Assembly: GCA_019914995.1 (NCBI GenBank)
Contig: CM034131.1
Coordinates: 4,434,501 to 4,498,500, forward strand
Length of the DNA: 64,000 nt
Source: Acanthochlamys bracteata
Taxonomy: Eukaryota > Streptophyta > Magnoliopsida > Pandanales > Velloziaceae
Direction of reading: 5' to 3'
Part shown: positions 23,090 to 32,892 of the stretch, in pieces
How positions within the stretch are numbered: position 1 is the stretch's first letter
Layout: every line of letters starts with the position of its first letter
Made by a program: the position numbers and the translations under genes
The notes under the pieces: model-generated
What the model was told of the DNA's origin: nothing
The model's input: only the letters and a program-made list of their open reading frames with translations
The model's database searches: none

Positions 23090-23975
23090 CATTGCTCTTT
23101 GCGTTGCAACAGTTGTTGGATAGCTATTTGGTAGTCTCAAGCTAATATTGGGACTTCCATCAAGACATTTTCATGATCGCAGAATCGCTTTACTGCTGGG
23201 AGCACCATCCACGAATGTTTGACCTTACCGATAATCTCACATGCAAAGGGTAGAGATTGGACGCACCGTGGCTTAGATGTTGTCATGAGGCATAATTCGT
23301 CCTAATCGCTCAGCCTTATCATCGCCTGTTCTATTGGTTCATAAGCTGGATAACTCATGCCGTTATTGTGTCAACTATCAAGCACTCATTTAAATCACCG
23401 TAACCCTCATATTGACGAGTTGATGAATTGCATGGAGTATAGTTTTATTTCTAACTTGATCTTAAGTCCGATTATGACCACATCTGTGTGCAATAGGAAG
23501 ATGCCCACAAAACTACCTTTAGAATGAATAACGGCCATTATGAATTTCTTGTTATCACTTCTGGATTAGTTAACGTCCCAGCAACCTGGCAGTCCTTAAT
23601 GAACGAGGTTTATGGTCCATACCTTTGTAATTTTGTTTATTCTTTTAATGATATTCTTAATTGGAGTGCTTCATGGCAAGAACACCTTGACCACTTGAGC
23701 AAAGTTCTTTCAGTTTTGCAAACGGCAAGGCTGTATGCAAATTTATCCAAGTGTAGATTTGGGTGTACAGAATTAGAATACATAGGGCACATTATATCCG
23801 ATAGTGACTTGTAGCCGGTCCGGCCAAGGCATCTAATTCTTGACTAGCAAGCGCCTTCATCTATTTTGTTGTTGCTTAATTTTTTGGGACTTACGAGCTA
23901 CTAGTGCAGGTTTGCTAAGGGATGCAAGCGCTTTCTCTAGGAGATGCGAGTTTGCTCGACATATTAAGTATTCAT
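23090..23975 (+). pseudogene. Ty3/gypsy reverse transcriptase relic
   Basis: From 23524 a frame reads NNGHYEFLVITSGLVNVPAT and then QSLMNEVYGPYL, LSKCRFGCTELEYIGHIIS, the standard gypsy RT fingers-palm order. Upstream frames carry the 'DELHG' and 'LDLKSDYDHI' blocks with stops. The catalytic box, normally (Y/F)xDD followed by IL, reads FNDIL at about 23650, so one of the two catalytic aspartates is Asn. Beyond the frame's stop at 23812 the connection domain persists as FLGLTSY near 23890. RNase H and integrase are absent, so the element is truncated at about 23975. Confidence 0.75.
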
Positions 23976-25087
23976 TACTATTCTTAATAATGTTGAGTAT
24001 CTTGCCTTGAAAATCATATCGAGACAAAGATGTGTGTAGGGATTAGTCTTTATAATGAAAGGCATAAATTGCATGAGAGATAGAAACGTACTCTTATCAT
24101 TCGTGTAGTTAATATAGGATGCCATATAAACTAATCACATAGGTGTATTTTTCGTATAGCTTAGTAAAGTATACCAAAGGATTTAGGTTTTCCAACTGTC
24201 AGCAAAGACTATAATCTTTGATTGTACGAATACGGAATTGAATTGAATTAGTTACGGTGAAATCAAATGCCTTAACGCTTGAGTCATTAAAATCTCATAA
24301 GTTAGTCTTTGCTTCGTTTGTTTCTTTAGTTTTAGCATTCACTCTTATTAGATAGGTTGGTCAAATAATTATGGTATTAGTTATTTCGTAACTTAATAAG
24401 TTTCTATTCTCATGGAGAACAATACTTTTCTCATCATTGTATTGCTTGTGCGACTTGTACACTTGCTATAGTGGCAGCACTTTTCTTCAATCAATTATAT
24501 ATCTCTTTGAAATAATGTGATTTCTTCCTCTTAATTTTTACTTTTATTTTGAAGCAATATTTGTGGTCATGGAATATTAAAGGAAAAGTTTAGATGCAGA
24601 TTAAGAGAGAAAGAATACCAAGTTTGCTATTAGAACTGAATTTTTAACCCACTTTATATAGTGGCTAGTTACAATAATTTTTTATTATGTGTGGAGTTAC
24701 AATAATTTAACTTGCAATAGATGGCTTCAATAACTCCTCAACCAATATGATTTTATGATAATAGTTATTAAACCAATTAAGGTATGGGCCACACAACTAA
24801 TACAAACTCATGTTATCAATCATCAACTCCATAAGGTAGTCAAAACAAAAAGATAATAATGTTGTAGGGTACCTTGATTGTAGAATCATTAGTTAAGACA
24901 AAACTAGTCGGCATAAACCAAAATTATTAGAAATAACAGCGGGAAGCCATCTCTATGTCTTGTTGAAATTTTCGGTCACCCAAATTTTAGTGATTTCCGA
25001 CTTAGACATGTGATTGCTGTCAGTTTTTCGACTGGCGTAATCGTTCGCTTCTGACCCCTTTGCTGCACCTACTCGTCTTAGACCATT
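23976..25087. other. No gene seen
   Basis: AT-rich, with no recognisable domain, LTR end or tandem repeat on either strand. The change from gypsy debris to the arabinogalactan-like segment occurs within it, without a clear boundary. Confidence 0.45.
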
Positions 25088-25455
25088 ATCTCACCGGCAA
25101 TCTCTCCCTCCACCACTGCTACTCCTCCAGTTAAGCAAATCACTCCATCTCCTGCCCAAAAATATCTCCTCCTCCGGCGAAATCTCCAGCTCCTTTTCCG
25201 CTACCAACTCCAGCTCCGTCGCCAGCGTCGATGACGCTTGCGTCCCATCCTCCGACACTAGATGTTGTCTCTGAGCCATCGATTACTGCTCCGTAGATGT
25301 AACTACTTGTCCCTCCGGCACTGGCTCCGAGCAAGGGGAAGAAGGGACTGACTGCAATTGCTCCGAATGCGCCGATAACTGCTGTTTCTCCTGGAGGAAC
25401 AAATGGATCTGCTGCTCCTGGTCCGAGCGATGAATATGTCTCTAAAGACACGGGT
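25088..25455 (+). pseudogene. Arabinogalactan-protein-like pseudogene, copy A
   Basis: A Pro/Ala/Ser/Thr-rich frame begins ISPAISPSTTATPPVKQI, shifts by one base near 25160, and continues as SPPPAKSPAPFPLPTPAPSP. After in-frame TAG (25294-25296) and TAA codons it resumes with LAPSKGKKGL and ends in a stretch with AAPGPSDEYVSKDTG. Pro-Ala/Ser-Pro repeats, a short Lys-rich patch and a C-terminal 'APGPS' are typical of classical or Lys-rich arabinogalactan proteins, secreted and O-glycosylated at the cell surface. No signal peptide or GPI-anchor hydrophobic tail is visible, so this is an internal or C-terminal fragment. Confidence 0.55.
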
Positions 25456-25877
25456 ATCTCTCTCCCTCTCTCGCTATTGAATAGCGTGCGAGTAGCTTAG
25501 TGTAGTATACTATGAGGCCAATGTTCTTTGGCGGGAATAAGTGTTGGAGTTAGTGTTAACAGAAGGTTAAGCAACTAGGAAACCGTCAATTTGGACAGTT
25601 TTCCGTATCAAAATCTATCTGTTTTGCCAACTACAGTGTATGCAGCCCTTGTACTGATAGCAAGAACCTTGTGCCTCAAGATGTAGCTAGCAATGACAAC
25701 ACCATCGTGCGTGAGCATGGTACTCTCCTTATAACTAATACCAGCATTTGAAACATTAAAAAGTATGACTAATAGTTAAGACAAATAGAAATCAAAAGTA
25801 TATAATAAGATAATTAACAACCTCTGTTCTAGTTATTTATAAAAGAAGGAATATAGCGGCAACTCCTTTATGATATA
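25147..25877 (+). repeat. Direct repeat A (partner 31856-32610)
   Basis: Closely similar to 31856-32610 from 'atctcctgcc' to 'aactccttta', including most of the arabinogalactan-like pseudogene and about 400 bp of noncoding sequence after it ('gtagcttagtgtagtatact', 'gagcatggtactctcctt'). Both copies share the same in-frame TAG. The two copies, about 6.7 kb apart in the same orientation, bracket the pararetrovirus pieces. Confidence 0.8.
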
Positions 25878-26153
25878 GGTATATCAATGGGATGACTCAG
25901 AGGATTATTGGACAAAGTTCTAACAAGCAAAAGATTCATACTACGTTAACGCCATCTGATCCTAAGGTTTAGGAAAATCTTAGAATGCAATATCATGCAT
26001 CATGTCTATACATGATTTGTGCTTTCAAAACCTTTTCCGTTTAGGATATCATGCTACATACAATGCAAGAATAAAGAACTTAAAGCATAACTTTGTGGAA
26101 AGATGACATAATAGAAAGACCTGGGAGTTTCCTTTTCAAGAATTCCATCAAAC

Positions 26154-26265
26154 TTTATTATAAAGCTAAAGGAGTTACAATGAGAGCACTGGACGCACTT
26201 CAAAACATCGCTCTTCCATAAAGAAAACTCAATGCTTTTACAGAAGAAACTTGTACATATTTATA
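26154..26265 (-). promoter_or_regulatory. Pararetroviral-type TATA box with downstream AATAAA
   Basis: On the minus strand TATAAATA (26265-26258) is followed about 100 nt later by AATAAA (26159-26154). Caulimovirids place the pregenomic promoter and a poly(A) signal this close together, so the signal lies inside the terminal redundancy of the transcript. The position just downstream of the transactivator-like region, in the minus sense, fits that organisation. Activity cannot be judged. Confidence 0.5.
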
Positions 26266-26711
26266 AGCAGATGAGTAACCAAACTATAGTTCTGTTAACT
26301 TAACCTAAGTTACAAAAGATTCTACTAAACTTACCTTAGTAAGGATACTTAACTCATGATCTTGTCTGGAGCAATCTGCATCATTCGTTCTTAACTCTAG
26401 TTGAGTTTGTACAAATATTCTAACTTTGGTTCTTTAACTCTGGTAAGATCTTGTCTTCTGGAAGGGGCCAGCACTGGTTTCTGGTCGAAGGCCACGATCA
26501 TTGTCGGGATGTGATATATTGTCTATGTCTGCACACTGATTGGATTGCAAATATTGGACTAGTTGTTTTTTTTGAATCTGAACTGGTCCATCTGTATTAT
26601 GGTTCACAAGTAATTGGATTTGAATTTCCTTTGAATATTTTGAGTTCTTTAATAGTTTCTTCTACTAATTGCTTTATTTCTCTTTTTCTTAGTATTGTTC
26701 GTTTTGGTCGA

Positions 26712-27310
26712 ACTTTATATAAGTAAAAAGGAATAATATGAATATTCTAAGATAGACTGTCTTGTGTTCCAATGTTCTTGGTTCTAAGAAGGACTATTCT
26801 GTGTCCCTATACATTCACATTCTGTAGAACTCTGGCTGCTACATTCTTCTTGTATACTTGTAATGCATTTTTCCCAACTTGCTAGAGATCTACGGATTTG
26901 ATTTGTCTTTACTGGTCACCGGTAGAATGGGACTAACTACTTCTTTCTTAGCACAAGTGATTGTTGTTTCTACTCGTTTTTCAGCACGAGTAGTTGTTGT
27001 TCCTACAGTTTGTTTTGCCTCCTCAGCTGGTTGGAGCCTCTTTGCTGGATATAATCCAACCTTACTTGTGTAAGTTGTCGGTCTAAATCCGCCTGTTTGT
27101 TCAGAACCTGTGCCTTTTCTTGCCTGAGATAGGCTACGGTCTTATTAAGCTTTTTAACTGTTTCTACTAAATAGTACAATGATCATAGAAGATGATCCTT
27201 TCTGAAGTGTCCTTGGCGACTTGTAAGAAACTTGTCGATCTATATGTGCAGTTTTCAATGAGATAGACTTTAGTAGGATAGTTAGATATTTTGGTCTAAC
27301 TATCAATACG
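26712..27310 (-). pseudogene. Pararetrovirus transactivator-like C-terminal region, copy A
   Basis: Shares about 560 bp with 30315-30880 in the same orientation. The minus-strand translation carries 'VAKDTSERIIFYDHCT' and broken polar, coiled-coil-like segments. The copy at 30315-31270 keeps the upstream domain that identifies the gene as transactivator/viroplasmin-like. Here the sequence beyond 27310 is different, so the copies diverge at that point. Multiple stops. Confidence 0.6.
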
Positions 27311-28965
27311 AGATATACCTAAGATGACCAAAAAAGATAGTTAGATTACAGAAAAAACAAAAGGACCTTATGCTGAAAAGAGAACTATATCAAAACCAGC
27401 TCCTGCCTTTGTAACCGTATTGACATATTCATTACAAAATCGTTTGGCATTTCCTACATCTCTAACCTGCATTTGTTCTCTATGTAATAAGGCATCTGCG
27501 TACATAGATACTATTCCTAATTAGGTTACTAATTGATGTATCTGGTTTACAAAAATAAGGGTTAGTTCCTAAAGATAAAAGGTGCGTATAACCTTGAGGG
27601 TGTTTTCTTTTATAAACTTCCCATAATCTTCTAACTGATTCTTTTAAAAATTTTAATTCTCTAGCTGGTCTAGGTCGATCAATGCCTTTGGGTTTAGTTA
27701 TATCAAGGCTATCTATTTCTTATAAGGTCGTCTATTTCTTGATTTTATTTATTATTTTGTTTTTCTTCTAATAATAGATCTAACTTAGTATGTAATTTTA
27801 ACAAAAGTTTAATGATAGTATTATTTTGTCTAATGACAGTTTGTCTTGTACAGGGTTAGAATTAAACTTGTTAAATCCTTCGGATGGGGACAAATACTGT
27901 TCAGTTTCTAATAAAGCTTCTTTATAATCTTTCATAAAGTAAAAGATTTCTAAAGAGGTCTGTTCAAGTGTCTAACTTAGAGTTTAAGGTCTGAATTTCT
28001 TTTTCTAGAGATTGTAAACTAATATTTCTGTTAGGATAATTATGTATAATTTCTGAACTAAACTCAAACTGGATTTTAAGAAAATCCAAGTTTGTTCTAA
28101 TAGTACGTATGTCTGAGAATAGAAAGGACAAATCTTCACTTGATATCTTTGCTAAGAAAAATTCTAGATTAGTAGACAAAATTTTAAAACTAAATCTATT
28201 AAGCTATTTAATACAGGGTCTGTAATATGGTGGAGATGTTTAAACTCACTATTCTTTTCAAAGTTACATTTATGAGAGACTTCTAAATCTAAATAAACAA
28301 ATCTCTTCAGAGCCACCTTCTTCTTCAGTAATTTATGCTAAGTTTAAATGTTCAAAAAGAGTTTCAAATTTACAATGTATTCTTCTCGAACTGTAAGATA
28401 TGGTCTTCCGTCTATTTCTCTGTATTAAGGAATGAGCAGATATAAAATCTGAATAGTTTCGTAATTTCTTCTCCTATGTTCTTCTTCTATAGACAGTAAT
28501 TCTTGTAAAGGAAAAAAAAAATTTTTTTTTAGAAGTACTGTGTCTTCGTTAACCTCAGTAGTCTGATATAAATCAACTACCCCTAAAAATTCGTCTAAAG
28601 TTATACATGTTGGCTGAATATGGAATTCGCTTACTTCTGGAAATATAGTATGTTCTACCTGAATGGGCACTGCCATAAGCTATTAATTATGTTTCTTCAA
28701 TTCTATAATAGAGTTATATAAGGTTATATAAGGTTGAAAATGATAATGGGTTATATAAGGGTTATATAAGGTTATATAAGGTTATTTGAAGTTGAAAATG
28801 ATAATGGGTTATATAAGGTTCTGTAAAAGTTACTAATATCGGAGAATCTTCTACGTAATGAACTATTAAGTTATGTATATTCTTTTTATTAAGTTTAGTA
28901 AGATCAAAGTATCTAACTATCTTAAAGAATTCTGAAATTTTTAATCTTTGTAATTTATAGATCAA
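27310..28965 (-). pseudogene. Pararetrovirus-associated frames, not assigned to a named protein
   Basis: A series of interrupted minus-strand frames (28965-28762, 28676-28425, 28179-27964 and smaller ones) of similar base composition leads into the transactivator-like relic. Near 27470-27400 a frame reads NAKRFCNEYVNTVTKAGAG. The frame at 28179-27964 has polar, coiled-coil character. I do not recognise a movement-protein, capsid or aphid-transmission signature with confidence. The strand and the primer-site-like word at 29036-29047 suggest this is the virus region after the leader, but rearrangement could have placed it here. Confidence 0.4.
28688..28815. repeat. Minisatellite of 'ggttatataa' words
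   Basis: 'ggttatataa' or close variants recur about seven times, with a larger unit that includes 'gttgaaaatgataatggg' appearing twice. It lies within the pararetroviral region and interrupts any frame there. Confidence 0.75.
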
Positions 28966-29035
28966 TAAATATTCTAAATTCTGTTAATAGGCTTAATCTA
29001 ACTATTGCTAGTTTAATTAAACGAAGTAATACAAA

Positions 29036-29047
29036 CTCAGATACCAA
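29036..29047 (-). promoter_or_regulatory. Possible tRNA-Met primer-binding site of the pararetrovirus
   Basis: The minus strand reads TGGTATCTGAG(T), matching 10 of 12 positions of TGGTATCAGAGC, the complement of the initiator tRNA-Met 3' end used by caulimovirids and many copia elements. It sits just before the unassigned minus-strand frames, where a leader primer site would be expected. A chance match is possible. Confidence 0.4.
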
Positions 29048-29299
29048 AAAAGGCGTGGGGGAGGTTATAAAAACCAAAAAGATATAGTAACATTAAAAGT
29101 AATGTGTCAAATACGTATAAAAGTAGTACAATGATCACAAAAGTGTCCCGGCAGCAGAACCAATTAGTAGACATCATACATATTTTAGTTCTCCGCCTGA
29201 ACCAATCCCAAAACCTAATCCTACACTAGAATTAGAAGTAGCAAATTGAAATTTAATAGAAGAACCTATAATTGTTTGTAATAATTATAATGAAATAGG

Positions 29300-29960
29300 A
29301 ACGTCAGAAGTAATGCGTAAAATACGTATAGAAGATTATATAGTAGAAACATTAGTTATGATAGATACAAGATGTATCAATACTATCCTTACTCCAGATA
29401 TAATCCCAGAAAAGTATTTTAGAAAGACTAAGCAGCCTTTAGTTGCTACACAAATGAACGAAGATACTTATACTTATGCTACTACTATCCCTATAGGTAC
29501 TAAGATTAGTTTTAACGCAAATTGTGGTTATAGTACAAAATATACATTACCTACAACCTAGACCTTTGTCCACAGTTTAAGTTTAAAACACAATATCACT
29601 TTAGGTATTTCATTTTTATTAAAAGATAATGGTAGTATTATTCTAAGTAAAGATCTTTTCCTTCTACATAGACATTCCTTAGTTAGTCCTACTATCCCGA
29701 CATCAGAATACCCTAGAAACAGTGGTGGGTATAGTACATCTTTTTTAACAAAAGTTTGTCCTTGTCCTATAGAGTGACACTGACAATGACACTGACATCA
29801 GCTAGGAGAATCTACAAAAGAATTAGAAGAATCTCATACAGCAATAAATGATTATATTTCTCAATTAGAAGATATTTCAATAGATATAGATGATTTACAA
29901 CTAACATATAATCTATTAGAAGAAACAAGTTTAAACACAGCTAATTTCTAAGTTTGAAAT
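29300..29960 (+). pseudogene. Pararetrovirus aspartic protease region
   Basis: The frame 29313-29561 contains the retropepsin-like start, but the catalytic Asp-Thr-Gly reads IDTRCIN, Gly replaced by Arg. It continues through a TAG into a second protease half with 'GISFLLKDNGSIIL', then into a polar, acidic linker (29810-29950) rich in Glu, Asp and Leu. The order protease, linker, reverse transcriptase is that of the caulimovirid polymerase. Stops and shifts separate the parts. Confidence 0.65.
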
Positions 29961-30019
29961 ATTAGAAATTATAGGAGAAGACATACAAAAATATTGGCAT
30001 AAAGATAAAATAGTTTGTC

Positions 30020-30333
30020 ATTTAAGATTGTTAAATGAGAATTTAGTTATAATAGTAGGAACAATAGAAGCATCAGAAGCAGATAGAAAGGATTTTAAAA
30101 TGCATATAGAAGAATTGCTTAAATTAAGAGTAATACAAAGATCAGAAAGCCCTCATAGATCACCAGCATTTATAGTAAGAAATCATAGTAAAATAATAAG
30201 AGAAAAATCTAGAATGGTGATAAATTATAAAATATTAAATGATAATACAGTAGATGATGGATATCTTATCCCTAATAAGAATGAATTACTAGAAAGAATA
30301 ACGAAGAGAAAAATATATAGTAAGAAGGAGTAA
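30020..30333 (+). pseudogene. Pararetrovirus reverse transcriptase, N-terminal fragment
   Basis: An open frame (30028-30333) carries 'SPHRSPAFIVRNHS' and 'KSRMVINYKILND', the conserved start of the caulimovirid reverse transcriptase fingers domain. The frame stops at 30333, where the sequence switches to the minus-strand transactivator-like segment. The catalytic Y-x-D-D palm is therefore absent. Confidence 0.7.
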
Positions 30334-31270
30334 TATGAATATCCTGAGATAGACTGTCTTGTGTTCCAATAAGTTCTTGTTGTTCTTGGTTATGAGAAGG
30401 ACTGTTCTGTGTCCTTATACGTTCACATTCTTTAGAACTCTGGCTGCTACATTCTTCTTCTATACCTGTAAATGCAATTTTTTCTAAATTGCCAGGGATC
30501 TCCAGATTTCATTTATCTTTACCGGTCACCGGTAGAACCGGACTAGCCACTTGTTTCTCAGCGCAAATGATTGCTATTTCTACTTGTTTCTCAGCATGAG
30601 TAGCTGCTGTTCCTGCAGTTTGTTTTATCTCCTCAGCAGGTTTGGTAGCTCTTTGCTGGATATAATTCAACATTTTCTGTATAAGTTGCCTATCTAAATC
30701 TGCCTGCCTGTTTAGAAGCTATGCGTTTTCTTACTTTAGATAGGCTACGGTCTCATTATGCTATTTTAACTGTTGCCTTTAAACTAGTACATTGATCACA
30801 GAAGATGATCTTTTCTGAAGTGTCCTTGGCGATCTTGTAAGAAACTTGTGAATCTTTATCAGTTTTTAATGATGGAGATAAATAAAAATTTATGCCTAAA
30901 CTCTCTGGCAGAATCTAATGCTTCCGTGAATAGATTGAACACTTTGTATGATGCATTAGGAAAGTACGTTTTGCTATCTAAGACTTCTACCCATGTATGA
31001 AAAATTCCTGGAAGACGACCTCTAGATACTATGTTGAATCAAAAGTTATTTTTCTCATGCCCAAACTTATATGTAAGTGCATTCATACTTGCTAATAAAT
31101 ATTTCTGGTCATGTTTTTGGAAAGCCCACCATAAATTATCTCACGAACATTTCTGTTCTTTGGATAAACTCATTTCTTGTCTATCTAAAGATCTAAAAGT
31201 AGTATTGCTATGAGGAAAACTAATTAATTCATGTTTACACAAAATGAATCTTTTCTAAGTTATTATTTGG
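30315..31270 (-). pseudogene. Pararetrovirus transactivator/viroplasmin (P6)-like relic, copy B
   Basis: The minus strand near 31020-30900 carries 'GRLPGIFHTWVE', followed by 'YKVFNLFTEAL'. This fits the 'G..PGI..TW.E......GF....YK.F....EA' signature of the viroplasmin/RNase H N-terminal (Cauli_VI) domain. Below 30880 it continues with the segment duplicated at 26712-27310. It directly follows, in the minus sense, the RNase H end, which is the gene order polymerase then transactivator seen in several caulimovirid genera. Stops throughout. Confidence 0.6.
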
Positions 31271-31315
31271 AATGGGAGTTCGAAGGCTAGGACTTGTTAC
31301 AAGGTTACTGGAGTT

Positions 31316-31855
31316 CTAAATACTAGTTCTTACTACTTGTAGTGGTGTCATTTTTGATAGAGGCTCATCTGTAGAAAAATATGGAGTTAGAATTCTGCTA
31401 AGAATATCTGCTAACCTATTATTTTTACCTTTAATATGTTCTATTTCTATTAGCAAACCATTATTGGTAATTCTATCAATAAAATTAAGCCATCTTCTTT
31501 GATTTGATCCCTTCCCATTCATCTTATTATAAAACTTAACTAAAGCTTCACAATCAGTTCTAAGGGTTATTTCTTATTTTGATAAGATAATAATCTAAAT
31601 GCATCGACTGCATAACTAATAGCTAATAACTTAGACTCAATACTGGTTCTATGTCCTTTTTATTTATATTCGCCGCTACTTTATCTAACTACCTTTTCAG
31701 TATATTTAGGAGTATTTATTAGGTTTTGCTAATAAAACTAGTCCACATCGTAGATGAGAACCATTTGTTTCAATAATAAAATAATTTGTTTCTAAAGGTA
31801 ATTTTAGAGGAGGTATTTGTTTTACTCTTTTTTTAATTTGCTGATCTAATTTTAT
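31316..31855 (-). pseudogene. Pararetrovirus RNase H and polymerase C-terminus
   Basis: The minus strand starts at about 31855 with 'LETNYFIIETNGSHLRCG', where the first RNase H catalytic Asp of a 'TD' motif appears as TN. It passes a damaged middle and ends in an intact frame (31522-31316) with 'NGKGSNQRRWLNFIDRI', 'EHIKGKNNRLADILSR' and a stop. The IKGK-N-ADxLSR ending is diagnostic of the caulimovirid RNase H. The virus sequence stops abruptly at 31855, where direct repeat B begins. Confidence 0.75.
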
Positions 31856-32610
31856 ATCTCCTGCCTCAGTTTCACCAATAATATCTTCTCAGGCAAAACT
31901 CCAGCTCGTTCTCCACCACCAACTCCAGCTACGCCACCATTGGCTTCGTCGCCAGTGTCGATGACGCCTACATCCCCTCCTCCGACACCAGCTATTGTCT
32001 CTGCGCCACCGATTACTGCTCCGTAGATGCACCTAGCTCTCCCTCCGACACCGGCTCCGAGCAAGGGGAAGAAGGGACTTATTGCAATTGCTACGGCTGC
32101 ACCGCCACTGCTATTTCTCCTAGAGGAACAAATGGATCTACTACTCTTGGTCCGAGCAGTGAATATGTCTCTAAAGACACCGGTATCTCTCTCCCTCTCT
32201 CGCTACTAAATAGCGTGTGAGTAGCTTAGTGTAGTATACTGTGCACCAATGTTATCTGGCGAGAATAAGTGTTGGAATTAGTGTTAACAGATGGTTAACC
32301 AACCAGAAAACCGTCATCCGGACAGCTTTTCGGATCAAAATTTATACTGTTTTGCCAACTACTGTGTATGCAACCCTTATACTAATAGCTGGGGAACCTT
32401 GTGCCTCAAGATATAGCTAGCGATGAGAACACCATCGTGCACGAGCATGGTACTCTCCTTATAACTAATACAAGCATTTGAAACATTAAAAAGTATGACT
32501 AATAATTAAGACAAACAGAAATAAAAAGTAGATAATAAGATAATTAACAACCTCTATTCAGAAATTAGATATTTATAAAAGAAGGAAATAGGGGCAACTC
32601 CTTTATCCTT
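31856..32610 (+). repeat. Direct repeat B with arabinogalactan-protein-like pseudogene (copy B)
   Basis: Partner of 25147-25877. The coding relic (about 31885-32130) reads SPPPTPATPPLASSPVSMTP, then PPPTPAIVSAPPITAP, an in-frame TAG at 32024-32026, and LPPTPAPSKGKKGL before frameshifting. The TAG sits at the same codon as in copy A, so it predates the duplication or was copied with it. The 5' edge abuts pararetroviral RNase H without a gap. After 32610 the similarity to copy A ends. Confidence 0.75.
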
Positions 32611-32892
32611 AATAAGAAGATCCACTACTCTTTGTAGATAGGGAGTTGGGAACTTGTTTACAGAACTAGTAAACATAACAAAAACAGCTCATACAATAAA
32701 TGATAAAACAATTAATAATATAAAAGTGTTGTGCTCTCTGGAATAGTTCTTCTAAAATTTAAAAAAAGAAGATTTCAGGCTACTAGCACTACTAGACAAT
32801 AGAATAAACAACAAATTCAGAGATAGGCGCATATCATACTATGCAAATGTGGAGCAGAGTGAAGCAGAAACAGGTCTTGAACTACACAAGCT

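Larger units (their letters stand above)
25878..31855. mobile_element. Rearranged endogenous pararetrovirus (Caulimoviridae)
   Basis: A mosaic of pararetroviral pieces on both strands. Minus strand: a promoter/poly(A) region (26154-26265), two copies of a transactivator-like region (26712-27310 and 30315-31270), unassigned frames (27310-28965), and a polymerase RNase H end (31316-31855). Plus strand: protease and the start of reverse transcriptase (29300-30333). No LTRs bound it, as expected for Caulimoviridae. The pieces cannot be read as one genome in order, and every frame is broken by stops or shifts, so this is a dead, shuffled integrant. The genus is not assigned. Confidence 0.75.

Noticed and set aside
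23524..23814. Intact gypsy RT gene
   Set aside because: The 96-codon frame is only part of the RT; the catalytic Asp pair reads Asn-Asp and upstream frames are broken.
25140..25451. 103-codon Gly/Ala-rich ORF on the minus strand
   Set aside because: It is the antisense of the Pro/Ala/Ser-rich arabinogalactan-like frame; the Gly-rich look is the complement of Pro codons.
28688..28815. CRISPR-like regular repeats
   Set aside because: The units are contiguous and irregular with no unique spacers, and the DNA is from a plant nucleus. It is a minisatellite.
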